Assembly: GCA_023512835.1 (NCBI GenBank)
Contig: CM042084.1
Span: forward strand, 57,838,793-57,902,792
Source of the DNA: Taxillus chinensis
Taxonomy: Eukaryota; Streptophyta; Magnoliopsida; Santalales; Loranthaceae
Length of the DNA stretch: 64,000 nucleotides
Direction of reading: 5' to 3'
Position numbers and translations under genes: made by a program. Position 1 is the stretch's first letter, and every line of letters starts with the position of its first letter. Under the pieces are notes generated by a model that was not told the origin of the DNA, did no database searches, and worked only from the letters and a program-made list of their open reading frames with translations. This document shows, in pieces, positions 1 through 10,885 of the stretch.

Positions 1-1594
1 CTGTTCCATCTCCTATTTTCAATCCCATGCATCATAAGCCTCGAGTTGTGTAATAACTATGTTATATGCTTTGAGAGTTTTTGAATAAGATTTACTTTTT
101 GTATTGGGTGAACGAAAAAGACGTTCGATAAGCTTATTTTTCCTACGTGTCTTCTACCTTAACCATGAGGGGATATTAGACATGGGTCTAAAGGGAAGAT
201 CTAGAGGAGATAAGGATGGGGATAGCTGTGAGGTTGAAGCATTAACAATTGGGGTTGCGGAAGAAGAAGGGTGATTGTCGGGGGAATTCATTATTGAAGT
301 TGTTCCTTATGATTTTTCGCTATCTAGAACCGTAAAAATAAAAGAAACATTAAGTCAATATTCTCATTTTTTTACTTTAACTATATAATGAAAATGCTAT
401 GATGGAATAACATATTTTAAAATAAGGTGGCAATGCTAACCATGCATGTATATATGAGGTGATATAACCAACCATATAAATAACATATGTGAGGTGGTAA
501 AACCAACCATGTAAGTAATATATATGAGGTGATAAAACCAACCATGAATATATTATATATGAAGTGGTAAAACCAACCATATAAATCTACATAATAAATA
601 AGAAGTAACTTCAAAATTTCAAAATCTCGAGTATTACCTTTCGTAGAACTTCGACGCTTGGTAAGTACCAAAAACAAAAGAGGGTTTGAGTAGAGTATTT
701 GGGGTGTTAAGAGGGTTTAATGGAGTGTTTGTAGAGGTAAATTTCGTGGTATGGCTTGAGGGACTTATGCAATCAGAGGGGAGGCAAAACACTCCTTATA
801 TAGGGCAAGGGTGGTGGTAGGGAGTAGGTGAAACTTTTATCCTTAATATCTTATTTTCTTCCCTAATTTTCTCCTTTTCAAATCATTTGATTCTTATCCC
901 ATTATTATCTACCACATGGCCCCCTTGTTTCCCCCATTTTGAATTTGTTTGGATTTGTTTGACTTTGAAGGTTCTTTTGGTCACAAAAGTCACATGGGTG
1001 CATAGCCTACTATTTTGACTATAACTTTCTAGATTCTTCATTAAATTAAATAAGTCCAATTGGGATGGATTCCTAACTTAATTATCTACATTTCGAGACC
1101 AATTTCAAATCTATTGGACTTGTATATCAAAAGTTATTGGGTTTTGAAGTGAGACTAGAAATTCTGGGCGTGCTACTAGACCTTTGTGCACTGTTTAATT
1201 TGTTTCTCTTAATGGGCTGATCCAATGAGTCTAAAATGTTAACCAAAGATATATAACTAACTTTGGAGAACTTTGTAAAAATATCAAGTCGTTTGGAGCT
1301 ACATAAACAAAGTTATAAATTTTTAAAGATGACTTCCAGAACTGCGCTAATCTATCCTTTCTAAGCATAACTATTGGCCATGGAGTATTAATGAACATGT
1401 TGTATTTTACAACTCTTAATAAATTTTGATGTGATAAATTTAAAGTTGTATCTTATTTGATTTAGATTCAACATGTCAACTAAGAAATTATTTATTTAAT
1501 ATAATTAAACAAATGATTGAAATAATTATATAGTTAGGTAAAATAACGTAATACCTCATTAGAAAACTTAATAACACACTTATTTTCTTAAATT
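1..1594. other. Unassigned AT-rich flank with a minus-strand TATA motif
   Basis: No gene is recognised here. A CTATATAAGG motif lies on the minus strand at 794-803. The sequence upstream of it on that strand (about 810-1200) resembles the U3 part of a Gypsy LTR, and the sequence downstream runs through a tandem repeat to a short Ser/Pro-rich reading frame starting near 290. This could be the 5' end of an old LTR element or a gene promoter, and neither can be shown. The rest is simple AT-rich sequence up to the GTAAT target duplication of the next element. Confidence 0.3.
451..595. repeat. 35-bp tandem repeat, about 4 copies
   Basis: The core GAGGTGRTAAAACCAACCAT recurs with its GAGGT/GAAGT starting at 456, 491, 526 and 561, an exact 35-bp spacing. 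A decayed further unit lies just before, near 424. The period is not a multiple of three, so the minus-strand peptides across it, rich in Gly-Trp-Phe-Tyr-His, change frame between units and are not a protein repeat. It sits downstream of the minus-strand TATA motif at 794-803. Confidence 0.8.
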
Positions 1595-1599
1595 GTAAT

Positions 1600-2834
1600 T
1601 GATGGTCCCTTGGAGCCTAGAGGGGGGTGAATAGGCTCTTATCGAAACTCTTTTTATTCTCTTATGACACAACACTTATCTAGTTAAGTGATAGAATCAC
1701 TGCGGAAGATAACCAGATAATGGAAGTATTTTGTTTTATTATCAAAAGATAAATACAACAAATAGAAGCAAGACTCTTTTACACTCTGTTTACAAAAGGA
1801 TTCACACACTAGCTTATATTATCTCTTTGAACTCTTGTGCGTACACAGGGTTGATTCAAGCTCGCTCGCACGCACACTTTCAAATGTACAAGTATGAACA
1901 TTTATATAAACATTCCTAAGAGACAACCTTGGAACTTGTAGTTCCGGAATGCGTTCAGCACTAACTATTCCTCGGTAATCTCTCTGCCTTGACTGCTGTG
2001 GTTTGTGGAGATCAAGATCTTGGGTTTGAAGAGTATAAGTGCCTTTGTGAGTTCCCAAGTATAAATAAAGTTGTGTCCACATATCCGGGTGATCCACATG
2101 TAAGATTCTTCAGGTTCTCAACGAGTTTGTCTTACATCGGGACACCACGAGCTGATAACTTTAAATGCGGTAAGTTGAAGTAGCATCTTCTTGGTCCGGT
2201 GTAATTTTCCTTACTCCGTAGCTAATGAAGCTCGGAACCTTACTCCGTGTCAGTGGTTGCTTACTCCGTATCTATTTGGTACTGGAATCCTTAGTCCGTG
2301 TCAGCGTTTCCTTACTCCGTGTGAATGAGAAGGTCGGAGTGCTTATTCCGTATCAGCGCTTCCTTACTCCGCATGTAAGTTCCTTACTCCGTACGAGTTT
2401 AAAGGATTGGATGGCTTACTCCGTACTAGCACATCCTTACTCTGCATGAGTGAGTGGTCTGGATTCCTTACTCCGCATCTGGTTTCCTTACTCCGTGCGA
2501 ATAAAGACTCTGGTCCTTATTCCGCATCAATACTTCCTTACTCCGTATGTATGAAAGACTCAGATGCCTTACTCGTAGCTTTTACGTTCCTTAGTCCGCA
2601 CAAATGTTCCTTATTCCGTATGTATAGGGGACTTGGTTATTTACCAAGTGTTTGACGACACTCACTCTCGTCCGGATCAGGATTATGTATCCTGTCCTTA
2701 GCTTTGCTCTTACGAGTGTATCTCCGGACTAATAACATATCTTCTGCAATGATTAAAGACAAAACACAAAAGATCTCAAATCAAATTACATAGGGCTTTA
2801 TCAGCATTATCCAAATTCTGGGCTTGATCCAACA
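1600..2834 (-). mobile_element. Solo LTR, Sirevirus-type Copia
   Basis: A 1235-bp unit starts TGATGGTCCC and ends GATCCAACA on the + strand. It is flanked on both sides by the exact 5-mer GTAAT (1595-1599 and 2835-2839), the target duplication of one insertion. On the minus strand it begins TGTTGGATC and ends with the C-rich TTCACCCCCC block and CCATCA end typical of Sirevirus LTRs. There is no polypurine tract or primer site beside it, so it is a solo LTR left by recombination. A second, truncated copy of the same LTR lies at 33255-34466 in the same orientation. Confidence 0.85.
2209..2620. promoter_or_regulatory. Short-interval repeat array in the LTR, core CCTTACTCCGYRT
   Basis: About 17 copies of CCTTACTCCGTAT-like words (variants TTAGTCCG, TTATTCCG) are spaced about 20-32 bp apart, often alternating short and long gaps. 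On the element's own strand the word reads ATRCGGAGTAAGG and lies in the upstream half of the LTR, where U3 enhancers sit. The same array is kept in the second LTR copy (33707-34252). The sequence shows conserved repetition; an enhancer role is inference. Confidence 0.6.
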
Positions 2835-3432
2835 GTAATTTATTTATGAAAAGTAAATCTTATGCAATATTTAATTAATATTAATATAATTATCATACAC
2901 GCTATCAAATAATATTTTCTAAATATATGATCAAAATAGTTTAATTATAAACATAAAATAACATAATAAATATTTATTATTTTATTAAAAATCTCAGATC
3001 TTACATGCATAAACCTTCTACCTGGGTTTCTATCACAATTTAGGTTAGTGAGGTTTATTAGGGTGCCCCGAGCATTGATCATTATCCGCGAAGGGACCCC
3101 GGACTCCTCACTTAGGCTTGAGGTCCTTTTAAGGCACGTCTTTTTAAGGCCCCCCTCCGGTAAATCACATGGTGTATGGAGCCCTCTAGAGAGGAAGCTT
3201 GGGGACCAACAAATAAGATAAGGTGAGAAATCATGGCCCATTAGGGGCACACCGACCCATATGTTGTATGATTAAGCATGTCATGCTAACCTTGGTTTTG
3301 CAGGGTAGTTGCATTAAGACATCCCTTGTTTGTTTAAAATGTCAATATTTGTTTATTTGTCTATTCTGTATATATTTCTTTTTGCTCTCCTAACGTTTCC
3401 ATATTGCATATCACGTCATTCATATAGGGTGC

Positions 3433-4868
3433 ATGGCAACATTTAGTCATCTCTTAGAGGGTGTATGGGAGAAGGAGACTGCTACTGAGGTGGCTCAAGC
3501 ATCCAGTGAAATCCAACGTCGTCTAGGAGACTTTCCATCGGGAGAGTTGCACAAGGCAGACCGGGTCACAGTAGAATTTTCACAAGACTTCACTAATGAG
3601 TTACAGGCCAAATGGAGTCAGTGGACGGATGGAAGAAAGATTGCTTATGCCCGACAATTTGGCGATTTACTGCATTTAACCAACCTACCAGTTGATAGAG
3701 ACATGCTTCAAGCTGCACTTCACTTTTGGGAGCCAAGGCGTAGATGCTTCAACTTCAATGGCATTGACCTTGTTCCTACTGTAGAAGAATATAGAAGACT
3801 GCTTGACATACCAGAAGATCACCAAAGGAAAGTTTACTTACCTGATCCAAGAAGGGCGGGACAAAGAGCTTTTACTAACATGATGGAGGTCCCCATTTGG
3901 AGAGCACCTTTTCTGGTAAACCGCGAGGGGCGAGAGCAGCTATCATGGGAAACTATTCAGGAGGTTATGTCGACTACTACAGAAACAAGATTTCACCGGC
4001 TTTTGACCCTAGCCATCTACGAGTTAGTCATTTTTCCGCACATCTCGGCGTACGTAGACATGGCAGTCATTGACTTGGTGCAGCAAGTGGTGCAAGGTTG
4101 TGATCCCACCTCGGCTATCTTAGCAGAAACTATCCGTTCCCTTTCCGATCTGAGAACTCGTGGTTTTGGACAGTTTACTGGCTGATTACCACTTTTCTGC
4201 ACTTGGCTGAAGGGACATCTCCCTTGTGCTGTCCCCAACTTTACACCGGTATACCAGTTGCCTTATACCACACTATTGGACATCCTGCTCAGTAAGTGGA
4301 TTCTGCCCAAAGGAGTTGAAGACTGGAAGAAAAAGTTGCAGGACTTAAAGGAAGAAGACATCGTCTGGATTGCTCCCTAGATGCCAAGGTACTCTATGAC
4401 ATACAGTTGTGGTGAGTACAACTGGGTTCCTTTGCTAGGCCCCTGGGGAGCTATTGCTTATGCACCACTGCAGTGTGGAAGACAGCTAGGAGACAGTCAG
4501 GTTGTTCCAGTATTGTATGGGATGGAGGACTGCAACTTCACTTATGGTCGTACAATGCTAGAAGAGAAGGGGATGAGATGCATCAAGCATGGTCTACACC
4601 TCGCAAGATTCAGCCTAATAACTCAAAATCTGGTATCTTTCCAGCTTACATTCCTTGGAGAGCACAGCACGAGCCACAACAGGGTTTGATTGTGAGGACC
4701 CTCTTGCAAGAGAACCAGGAGCTGAGGCAGCACGTCCACAGACTGGAAGCCGCTTTGGAGAGAGCTACTCAGAGGTTACAGCTGAGGGACAAGCAACTGG
4801 AGACCATGCTGCAGCAAAGGGAGGATGCCGGAGAAAGACCGCCGCAGAGGAGGAGGCGTCGCGCTTAA
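3433..4868 (+). pseudogene. Ogre ORF1 (plant-mobile-domain-like protein), broken
   Basis: A 250-residue open stretch (3433-4185) matches in style the extra ORF that Ogre elements carry upstream of gag, related to the aminotransferase-like plant mobile domain found in plant transposons. A TGA at 4183-4185 ends it. The C-terminal part resumes in other frames: 4381-4689, then 4473-4868. The last piece is a Gln/Glu/Arg-rich coiled coil (LLQENQELRQHVHRLEAAL) ending in an arginine cluster. The function of this ORF is not established for the family. At least one stop and frame changes make this copy non-functional. Confidence 0.65.
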
Positions 4869-5086
4869 AGACCATGTTACCGTCTTTGAGATAACTGAAT
4901 AATTGCCTTAGAGCCATGTAGTTTCTGTTATTGTAGTTGTTAGAAGGTTGCACGGCATTTATGCATGTAATCTTTTTCCTTTTATTAATAAAATGAAGTT
5001 TATTAAATCCGTTCACTTGCATCCATTCACGCATCTCATGCATTCATATAAAAAGTGAAAACAAAACTAAAAAATGCTCACCCTTC

Positions 5087-7198
5087 GTGTGTCCTTTTTC
5101 CAGAAATATTTCTTTATCCAGAATTGGGCACACTTACAACCTTCGGTCCAGACACAAGCACACGTCTCATCCGATGGCTGACGAGAATGAAAATAGATTG
5201 ATGGGGCTAGAGCAAAGTCACCAAGGCATGAGTGATACACTTCATAGCCTGCAAGAACAAATAAACTGTATGACAGAAATGATGGCTCGATTGGTCAAAG
5301 GAGCTCCAAGAGAAGCAAACCCGCAGCCTAGGCCAGAAGTGACACAGCATCCACCTCCCACACAGCCTGTGACACACAATGTCGTTCCCGAGCATTTGGG
5401 CATGCCCAATCCAGGCCAATACACTTCAACAGCAATAGGAGTTTCTACAGAAGTGGTAGGCTCTCCAGCATCCAAAGAAGAAGCTGAGTCCCCTGCACTA
5501 AGGAGGATTGAAGAACGATTAAAGGCCATTGAGGGCGTTGAACTCTATGGCATGATTAATCCTGATGAGCTGTGCCTAGTCCCTGGCATTGTTTTACCCC
5601 ATAAGTTTAAGATACCTGAATTTGAGAGGTTCAACAACACATGCTGTCCCAGAACTCACTTGGCGATGTATTGTCAAAAAATGGCCGCATACACCGGCGA
5701 TGATAGACTTCTTATGCACTGCTTCCAGGAGAGTCTAACGGGAGCACCCTTACGTTGGTATTTTCAGCTGGACAGAGGACGTATCAGAACATGGAAGGAT
5801 TTGGCTACCGCATTCATGGCACAATATAAACATGTCACTGAACTAGCCTTGGACCGTCTGACATTACAATCTTTAAAGAAAGGCCCTAATGAAAATTTCA
5901 AGGACTATGCAAGAAGGTGGAGGGAAATTGCTGTAGAAGTGTAACCTCCATTAACAGAAAGAGAGCTCACTACATTGTTCATCAACACATTGAAGGGCGT
6001 ATATTATGAAAAGCTGATCGGTCATGTTTCTAGCACTTTCTCCGATCTATTTGCTTCAGGCAAACTCATCGAGAGTGGAGTCAAAGGAGGAAAGCTGAAA
6101 GGAGAAATGGTCGAGGCACCGAAGAGGTCACCAGTACCTCTGAAGAAGAAAGAAGGGGAAACTAATTTCGTGTATCAATCCGGACCGATGATGCAACCTA
6201 ACCCTCCCCAAATGCCAATCTACTTCAGAGCACCCCCAGTAGCCACATACGCCGCACCTGCACCTATCCTGCAATTCCAACCTTTCCAATTCCAGGCAAG
6301 ACCCCAATATCCTTACCCAGCTCCACAATTTCCTCAAATACCTACCCCAGCACCAGTCCAAGAACCCATCCGAAGCCTATCTACTGACCTGAGACCAAAT
6401 CAAGCTCCTAAGAAGCACTAGGAGTTCGACCCAATCCCTATGACTTATGCTGAACTGTACCCAAGGCTCCTTGAGGCAAGACTGGTAGTCCCTTCCCCTG
6501 TGGGAGAGCTGAAACTGTCGTATCCAAATTGGTACAAACCAGACCTTCGTTGCGTATATCATGTTGGTGCCGTAGGACACAATGTTAAGGGTTGCATCGC
6601 ATTTAAAAGGAAAGTCCAAGCATTAAAAGATGCTTACTGGTTGGATTTCGCGACGTTATCCAATTCCCCGAGTGTCAACAACAACCCATTGCCAGAACAC
6701 TCTAATAGTGTTACTGCCATCACCTCGGAAGCTAGGATTGTGAAGATCTCCCAAGTACGGATGCAAAAGAACTAGTTGTTTCAGTTTTTACTCAAGTACG
6801 GGTATTTGTTGACCAGATCATCTATTAAAGGTGAAGAAGGGACTGACCAACAAAAAAGGTGTCTATTCCATGAGATGGCTCCAGGACATGACATTAACAG
6901 CTGTATGGAGTTTGAAAGTGTTGTTCAAGAATTGATGGACTACCGAAGGATCGAAATTTCAAAACAGTGTGTCGACCCATCCGTCCAGATAGTCCAAGGA
7001 GATAATGCAAACGGTTTCACAGACCTGCCCAAGCCCCTCAGGATTTACACTACAACTCCAAAAATACCCCTATTACCCCATGGGATCCAGCCTCTTACAA
7101 TCCATATACCCCCTCAACCTTCCTACAAAAGTGAGAAAGCTGTTCCTTGGAGGTATGGTTGTGAAGCAGTAGTGCAAGGGAACCCCCAAACAAAGTAG
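5087..7198 (+). pseudogene. Ogre gag, with four in-frame stops
   Basis: This encodes the capsid/nucleocapsid precursor of the element's virus-like particle. The frame opens with YNLRSRHKH and MADENENRL, has a helix-rich N-terminus, then a capsid-like block (ESLTGAPLRWYFQLD ... FKDYARRWREIA), a Pro/Gln-rich linker, and two zinc-binding segments (CVYHVGAVGHNVKGC and CLFHEMAPGHDINSC). Everything stays in one reading frame but is cut by TAA at 5942 and TAG at 6419, 6773 and 7196. All four are consistent with CAA or CAG (Gln) codons changed by C-to-T. It continues in frame into the protease at 7232. Confidence 0.85.
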
Positions 7199-7231
7199 AC
7201 AACTCGGAGTGGATGTACCTATGCACCCGAA

Positions 7232-8522
7232 GTGCTCGAACAATCGAAGAAGGGAAAAGCTGTTGGGAAAGATATCTTGCCTGCATCAAAACTAGCCAAC
7301 GAGGAAATTCAAATTACCGAGGAAGACGCTGCTGAGTTTTTGAAGTTGATTAAGCATAGTGAATATAATATCGTGGAACAGCTAAGCAAACAGCCCGCTC
7401 GGATCTCATTACTCTCACTGCTAAAAGATTCTACTCCATACCGAGAAGCATTAATGAAGGTCCTTAGTAAGGCTTACGTCCCGCCAACTATTTCGGTGGA
7501 GAACATGGACACACTCGCTGGACACCTTGTAGTGGACAACTTTATATCGTTTAGCGAGGATGAACTGCCACAGGAGGGCAAGGGTCACATTAAAGCTATG
7601 CACATTTCTATCAAGTGCAAAGAACACACCATCTCCCGGGTACTGATCGATAATGGGTCCGCTGTCAACATTATGCCTTTACAAATATTACAACAGCTGC
7701 CCATAGATTCTTCATACATGCGGTCGAGCAACATGGTAGTTCGAGCAATATGGTAGTTCGAGCCTTTGATGGAGGAAAAAGAGAAGTAACAGAAATGTTG
7801 GATATTCCATTACTGATCGGACCCATGGTATTTTCAGTTGAATTTCAGATCTTGGATATTGCACCATAATACATCTGCTTGTTGGGAAGGCCATGGATTC
7901 ACACAGCGGGAGCGGTACCTTCTACTCTACACTAGAAACTGAAGTTTGTGATTGACGATCACCTTATTTGTGTATCCGGGGAGACAGACCTGTTGGTAAC
8001 CAAGCCGTCATCCATGCCTTGGATTGATAGTGGAGAGGATGTCCCAGAATGATCTTTCCGAGCCTTTGAAGTAGTTAATGTTACCTATATGACACGTCCC
8101 AGTTGTAACAAAGGATAGGAGCTCAACTGTCCAAAGCTACCAAGATGATTGCACATATGATGCTTAGGCAAGGACACAAGCCAGGACTTGGGCTCGGGGC
8201 ATCTTCTCAGGGCATGAAAGGCTCGTTATGCATCTGGGGCATGACAGAACGATATGGGCTAGGCTACAAACCCACCAAAGCAGACCGACAGAAGGAAGCC
8301 TCCAGGAAGAGGGAAATCGGAATGGCCAAGCTGCAGAAGCGACCTATCCAAGAGGAGCGGATGACATTTCCACCTTTAGAAGACATATTCTACAAGTGGA
8401 GAGTTTACTTATCAAGAGAAGGCTGTGGTCATTGCTGCTGTGGAGAGCGAGGAACCAGAAGCAGGCCGGGTGGTGTTCGTGCAGGAAGGAGCTCTAGGAC
8501 AACCTCTCAACAATTGGACTAG
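7232..8522 (+). pseudogene. Ogre aspartic protease region, frameshifted
   Basis: This encodes the retroviral-type aspartic protease that cuts the polyprotein. The active-site segment VLIDNGSAVNIMPL is near 7645-7680; Ogre proteases typically have D-N-G-S here. A 17-bp tandem duplication (7733-7749 repeated from 7750) breaks the frame just after it. The homology then resumes (VRAFDGGKREV, CLLGRPWIHTAGAVPSTLH) with further stops near 7870, 7935 and 8050. A Gly-rich segment (GHKPGLGLGASSQGM) and YGLGYKPTKADR at 8145-8390 are usual for the end of this exon. Confidence 0.8.
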
Positions 8523-8741
8523 CACATGTCTCCTCGTGATGTAATCCTTGGGGAAATCCTATTTGGATATTTGTTTGTTTTCACTTTTATGCCTCTTTCA
8601 GTGTTTAAAAAAACAGTTTGTCTCTTTGAGATGTTTCGTTTTTAATAAAGTATATATTTTTCCAAAAACGGTGCATTACATCTCATTATCATATGCATAT
8701 CATATTTTGCTATCAACTTGTTGATCCTTTCACAAACAGGT
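8523..8741 (+). other. Probable Ogre intron between protease and RT
   Basis: The stretch between the protease reading frame and the RT frame is AT-rich and non-coding. It ends in a pyrimidine-rich tract with CTTTCACAAACAG at about 8729-8741, a good 3' splice site, followed by the RT frame. A removable intron at this place is a known feature of Ogre elements. The donor position cannot be fixed by eye and may lie some tens of bases before 8523. Confidence 0.55.
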
Positions 8742-10186
8742 ACCGTGAATTCAACGAGGGTGTGACAAGCAATAATGAGGCGGGATGCCCAAAGTTTGAC
8801 CAAAGTCCAGATTGGGAGAAGTCAGTGCATGAGACAAGTGAGGCTGACTTAGAAGATGAGGTCGATTTACCTGAAGATATCCTCCTACTATTGGAAAGGG
8901 AAGACCAGCTCAAGACCCCAAGTGAGGACCCTATAGAAACAATAAATGTGGGAACAGACGCAGAACCAAGACGGTTCAAAGTGAGTTGTTCATTATCCGC
9001 GGAGATCAAGGGGCAGTTGATTGAATTGTTGACCAGTTTCAAGGATGTGTTCGCCTGGTCCTATCAAGATATGCCGGGTCTGAATCCAAATATCGTGCAA
9101 CATCAAATACCATTGAAGCCAGAATGTCCGCCGGTCCAACAGAAGCTACGAAGGATGAGGCCCCAGATGATATTGAAGATCAAAGAGGAGATTAGAAAAC
9201 AGTGGGATGCCGGTTTCCTCAGTGTTGCTCATTATCCGGAATGGGTGGGGAACATTGTGCCAGTACCGAAAAAAGGGGAAAAAATCCGAGCATGCGTCGA
9301 CTACCGAGATCTAAATAAGGCAAGCCCAAAAGATAATTTTCCACTCCCACACATTGATACTCTGGTAGATAACCCAGCGAAGCACGCTTTGTTTTCATTT
9401 ATGGATGGATTCTCGGGCTATAACCAAATCCAAATGGCCCCCGAGCACAAGGAGCGGACAACCTTCACGACATTATGGGGTACATTCTATTATGATGTGA
9501 TGCCATTCGGACTCAAGAATGCAGGAGCCACTTACCAAAGAGCTATGGTCACTTTGTTTCACGATATGATGCATAAAGAGGTGGAAGTGTACGTGGATGA
9601 CATGATAGCCAAATCAGCAAGTACGGAAAGTCATGTTGAGGTACTCCGCAAACTCTTCCAAAGGTTGCGAAAGTATCAACTCAAGTTGAACCCAGAGAAA
9701 TGTACTTTTGGTGCTACATTGGGTAAGCTATTGGGCTTCATAGTCAGTGAGAAGGGGATAGAGATTAACCCTGACAAGATTCGAGCTATCCAGGAGATGT
9801 CACCGCCAACCACTGTTAGGGAAGTCAGACGCTTCTTGGGGCACTTGAATTACATCGCTAGGTTCATTTCGCAGTTGACGGCCACATGTGAACCATTATT
9901 TAAATCACTACAAAAGGACAATCCAGAAGTTTGGAATGAAGCATGTCAGGAGGCCTTTGACAAAATCAAGCAATACTTGATAAATCCACCAATCTTGGTT
10001 CCACCGGTACCTAACAAGCCACTCATCCTATATTTAACTGTCCAAGGCTCATCAATGGGTTCTGTATTGGGACAGCATGATGCCTCAGGAAGAAAGGAGC
10101 AAGCAATTTATTACCTGAGCAAGAAATTCACGCTTGGCGAAGCGAAGTACACTCAGTTAGAAAAGGCCTGTTGCGCTCTAGTTTAG
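8742..10186 (+). pseudogene. Ogre reverse transcriptase and first RNase H
   Basis: This is the RNA-dependent DNA polymerase of the element. Visible motifs include ACVDYRDLNKASPKDNFPLP, FSFMDGFSGYNQI, MPFGLKNAGATYQRAM and the catalytic VYVDDMIAKS. The thumb and connection follow (RRFLGHLNYIARFISQLT), then a conventional RNase H start (LILYLTVQGSSMGSVLGQ, IYYLSKKF). The frame is open for about 480 codons and stops at TAG 10184, where related elements have Trp (CCALVW); the frame then continues downstream. This is the best preserved part of the element. Confidence 0.9.
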
Positions 10187-10192
10187 ACTGTC

Positions 10193-10885
10193 CGACGATT
10201 AAGGCAGTACACCCTCTATCATACGACATGGCTTATTGCGAAGCATGACCCACTCAAATACTTACTGGAGAAACCATCAATTTCCAGGAGGATCGCCAAG
10301 TGGCAGTTGTTGTTATCCAAATATGATATTGTGTATGTGCCTCAGAAAGCCATAAAAGGAAGTGTTATAGCAGATTATTTGGCAGAAATGGCTTTGGAAG
10401 ACTATGAACCTATGAATGTTGGATTTCCCGATGAGCACATCAATATCAGTGAAGAAGAGTCTGACTCGTGGATTATGTGGTTTGACGGCGCCTCCAGTCT
10501 GCTGGGGCATGGTATTGGGGCCGTCCTGATATCCCCAAAGGGTGAGCACTTCCCCATGGCAGCCAAGTTGACATTTCCATGCACAAATAATGTAGCCAAG
10601 TATGAAGCTTGTTTGATGGGTCTTCAAGAAGCCATTAATCGAGAAATCAAAAAGTTACAAGTATTCGGAGATTCAGCCTTTGTGATTTACCAAGTCAGGA
10701 ATGAGTGGAAAACTTGGAACCACAAATTGATCCCATATTAGAAGCTTATTAGTAGGCTGATCGGGAAATTCGAGGAGATTACCTTTGAGCACATGCCAAG
10801 AGAGCATAATCAGATTCCCAATGCACTGGCAACCTTAGCCTCGCTCATTCGACTGGATACAAAACTAGAGGTTCAATCCTTTGAC
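10193..10885 (+). pseudogene. Ogre second (archaeal-type) RNase H
   Basis: The first RNase H ends around 10300 (HDPLKYLLEKPSISRRIAKWQ). A separate RNase H domain follows: WIMWFDGASSLLGHGIGAVLISP, then YEACLMGLQEAI and VFGDSAFVIYQV. These hold the D-E-D acidic residues of the fold, and MPREHNQIPNALATLASL closes it. This duplicated RNase H is typical of the Tat/Ogre lineage. The same frame as RT is kept, and a single TAG at 10739 replaces an expected Gln codon (PY-stop-KLI). Confidence 0.75.
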
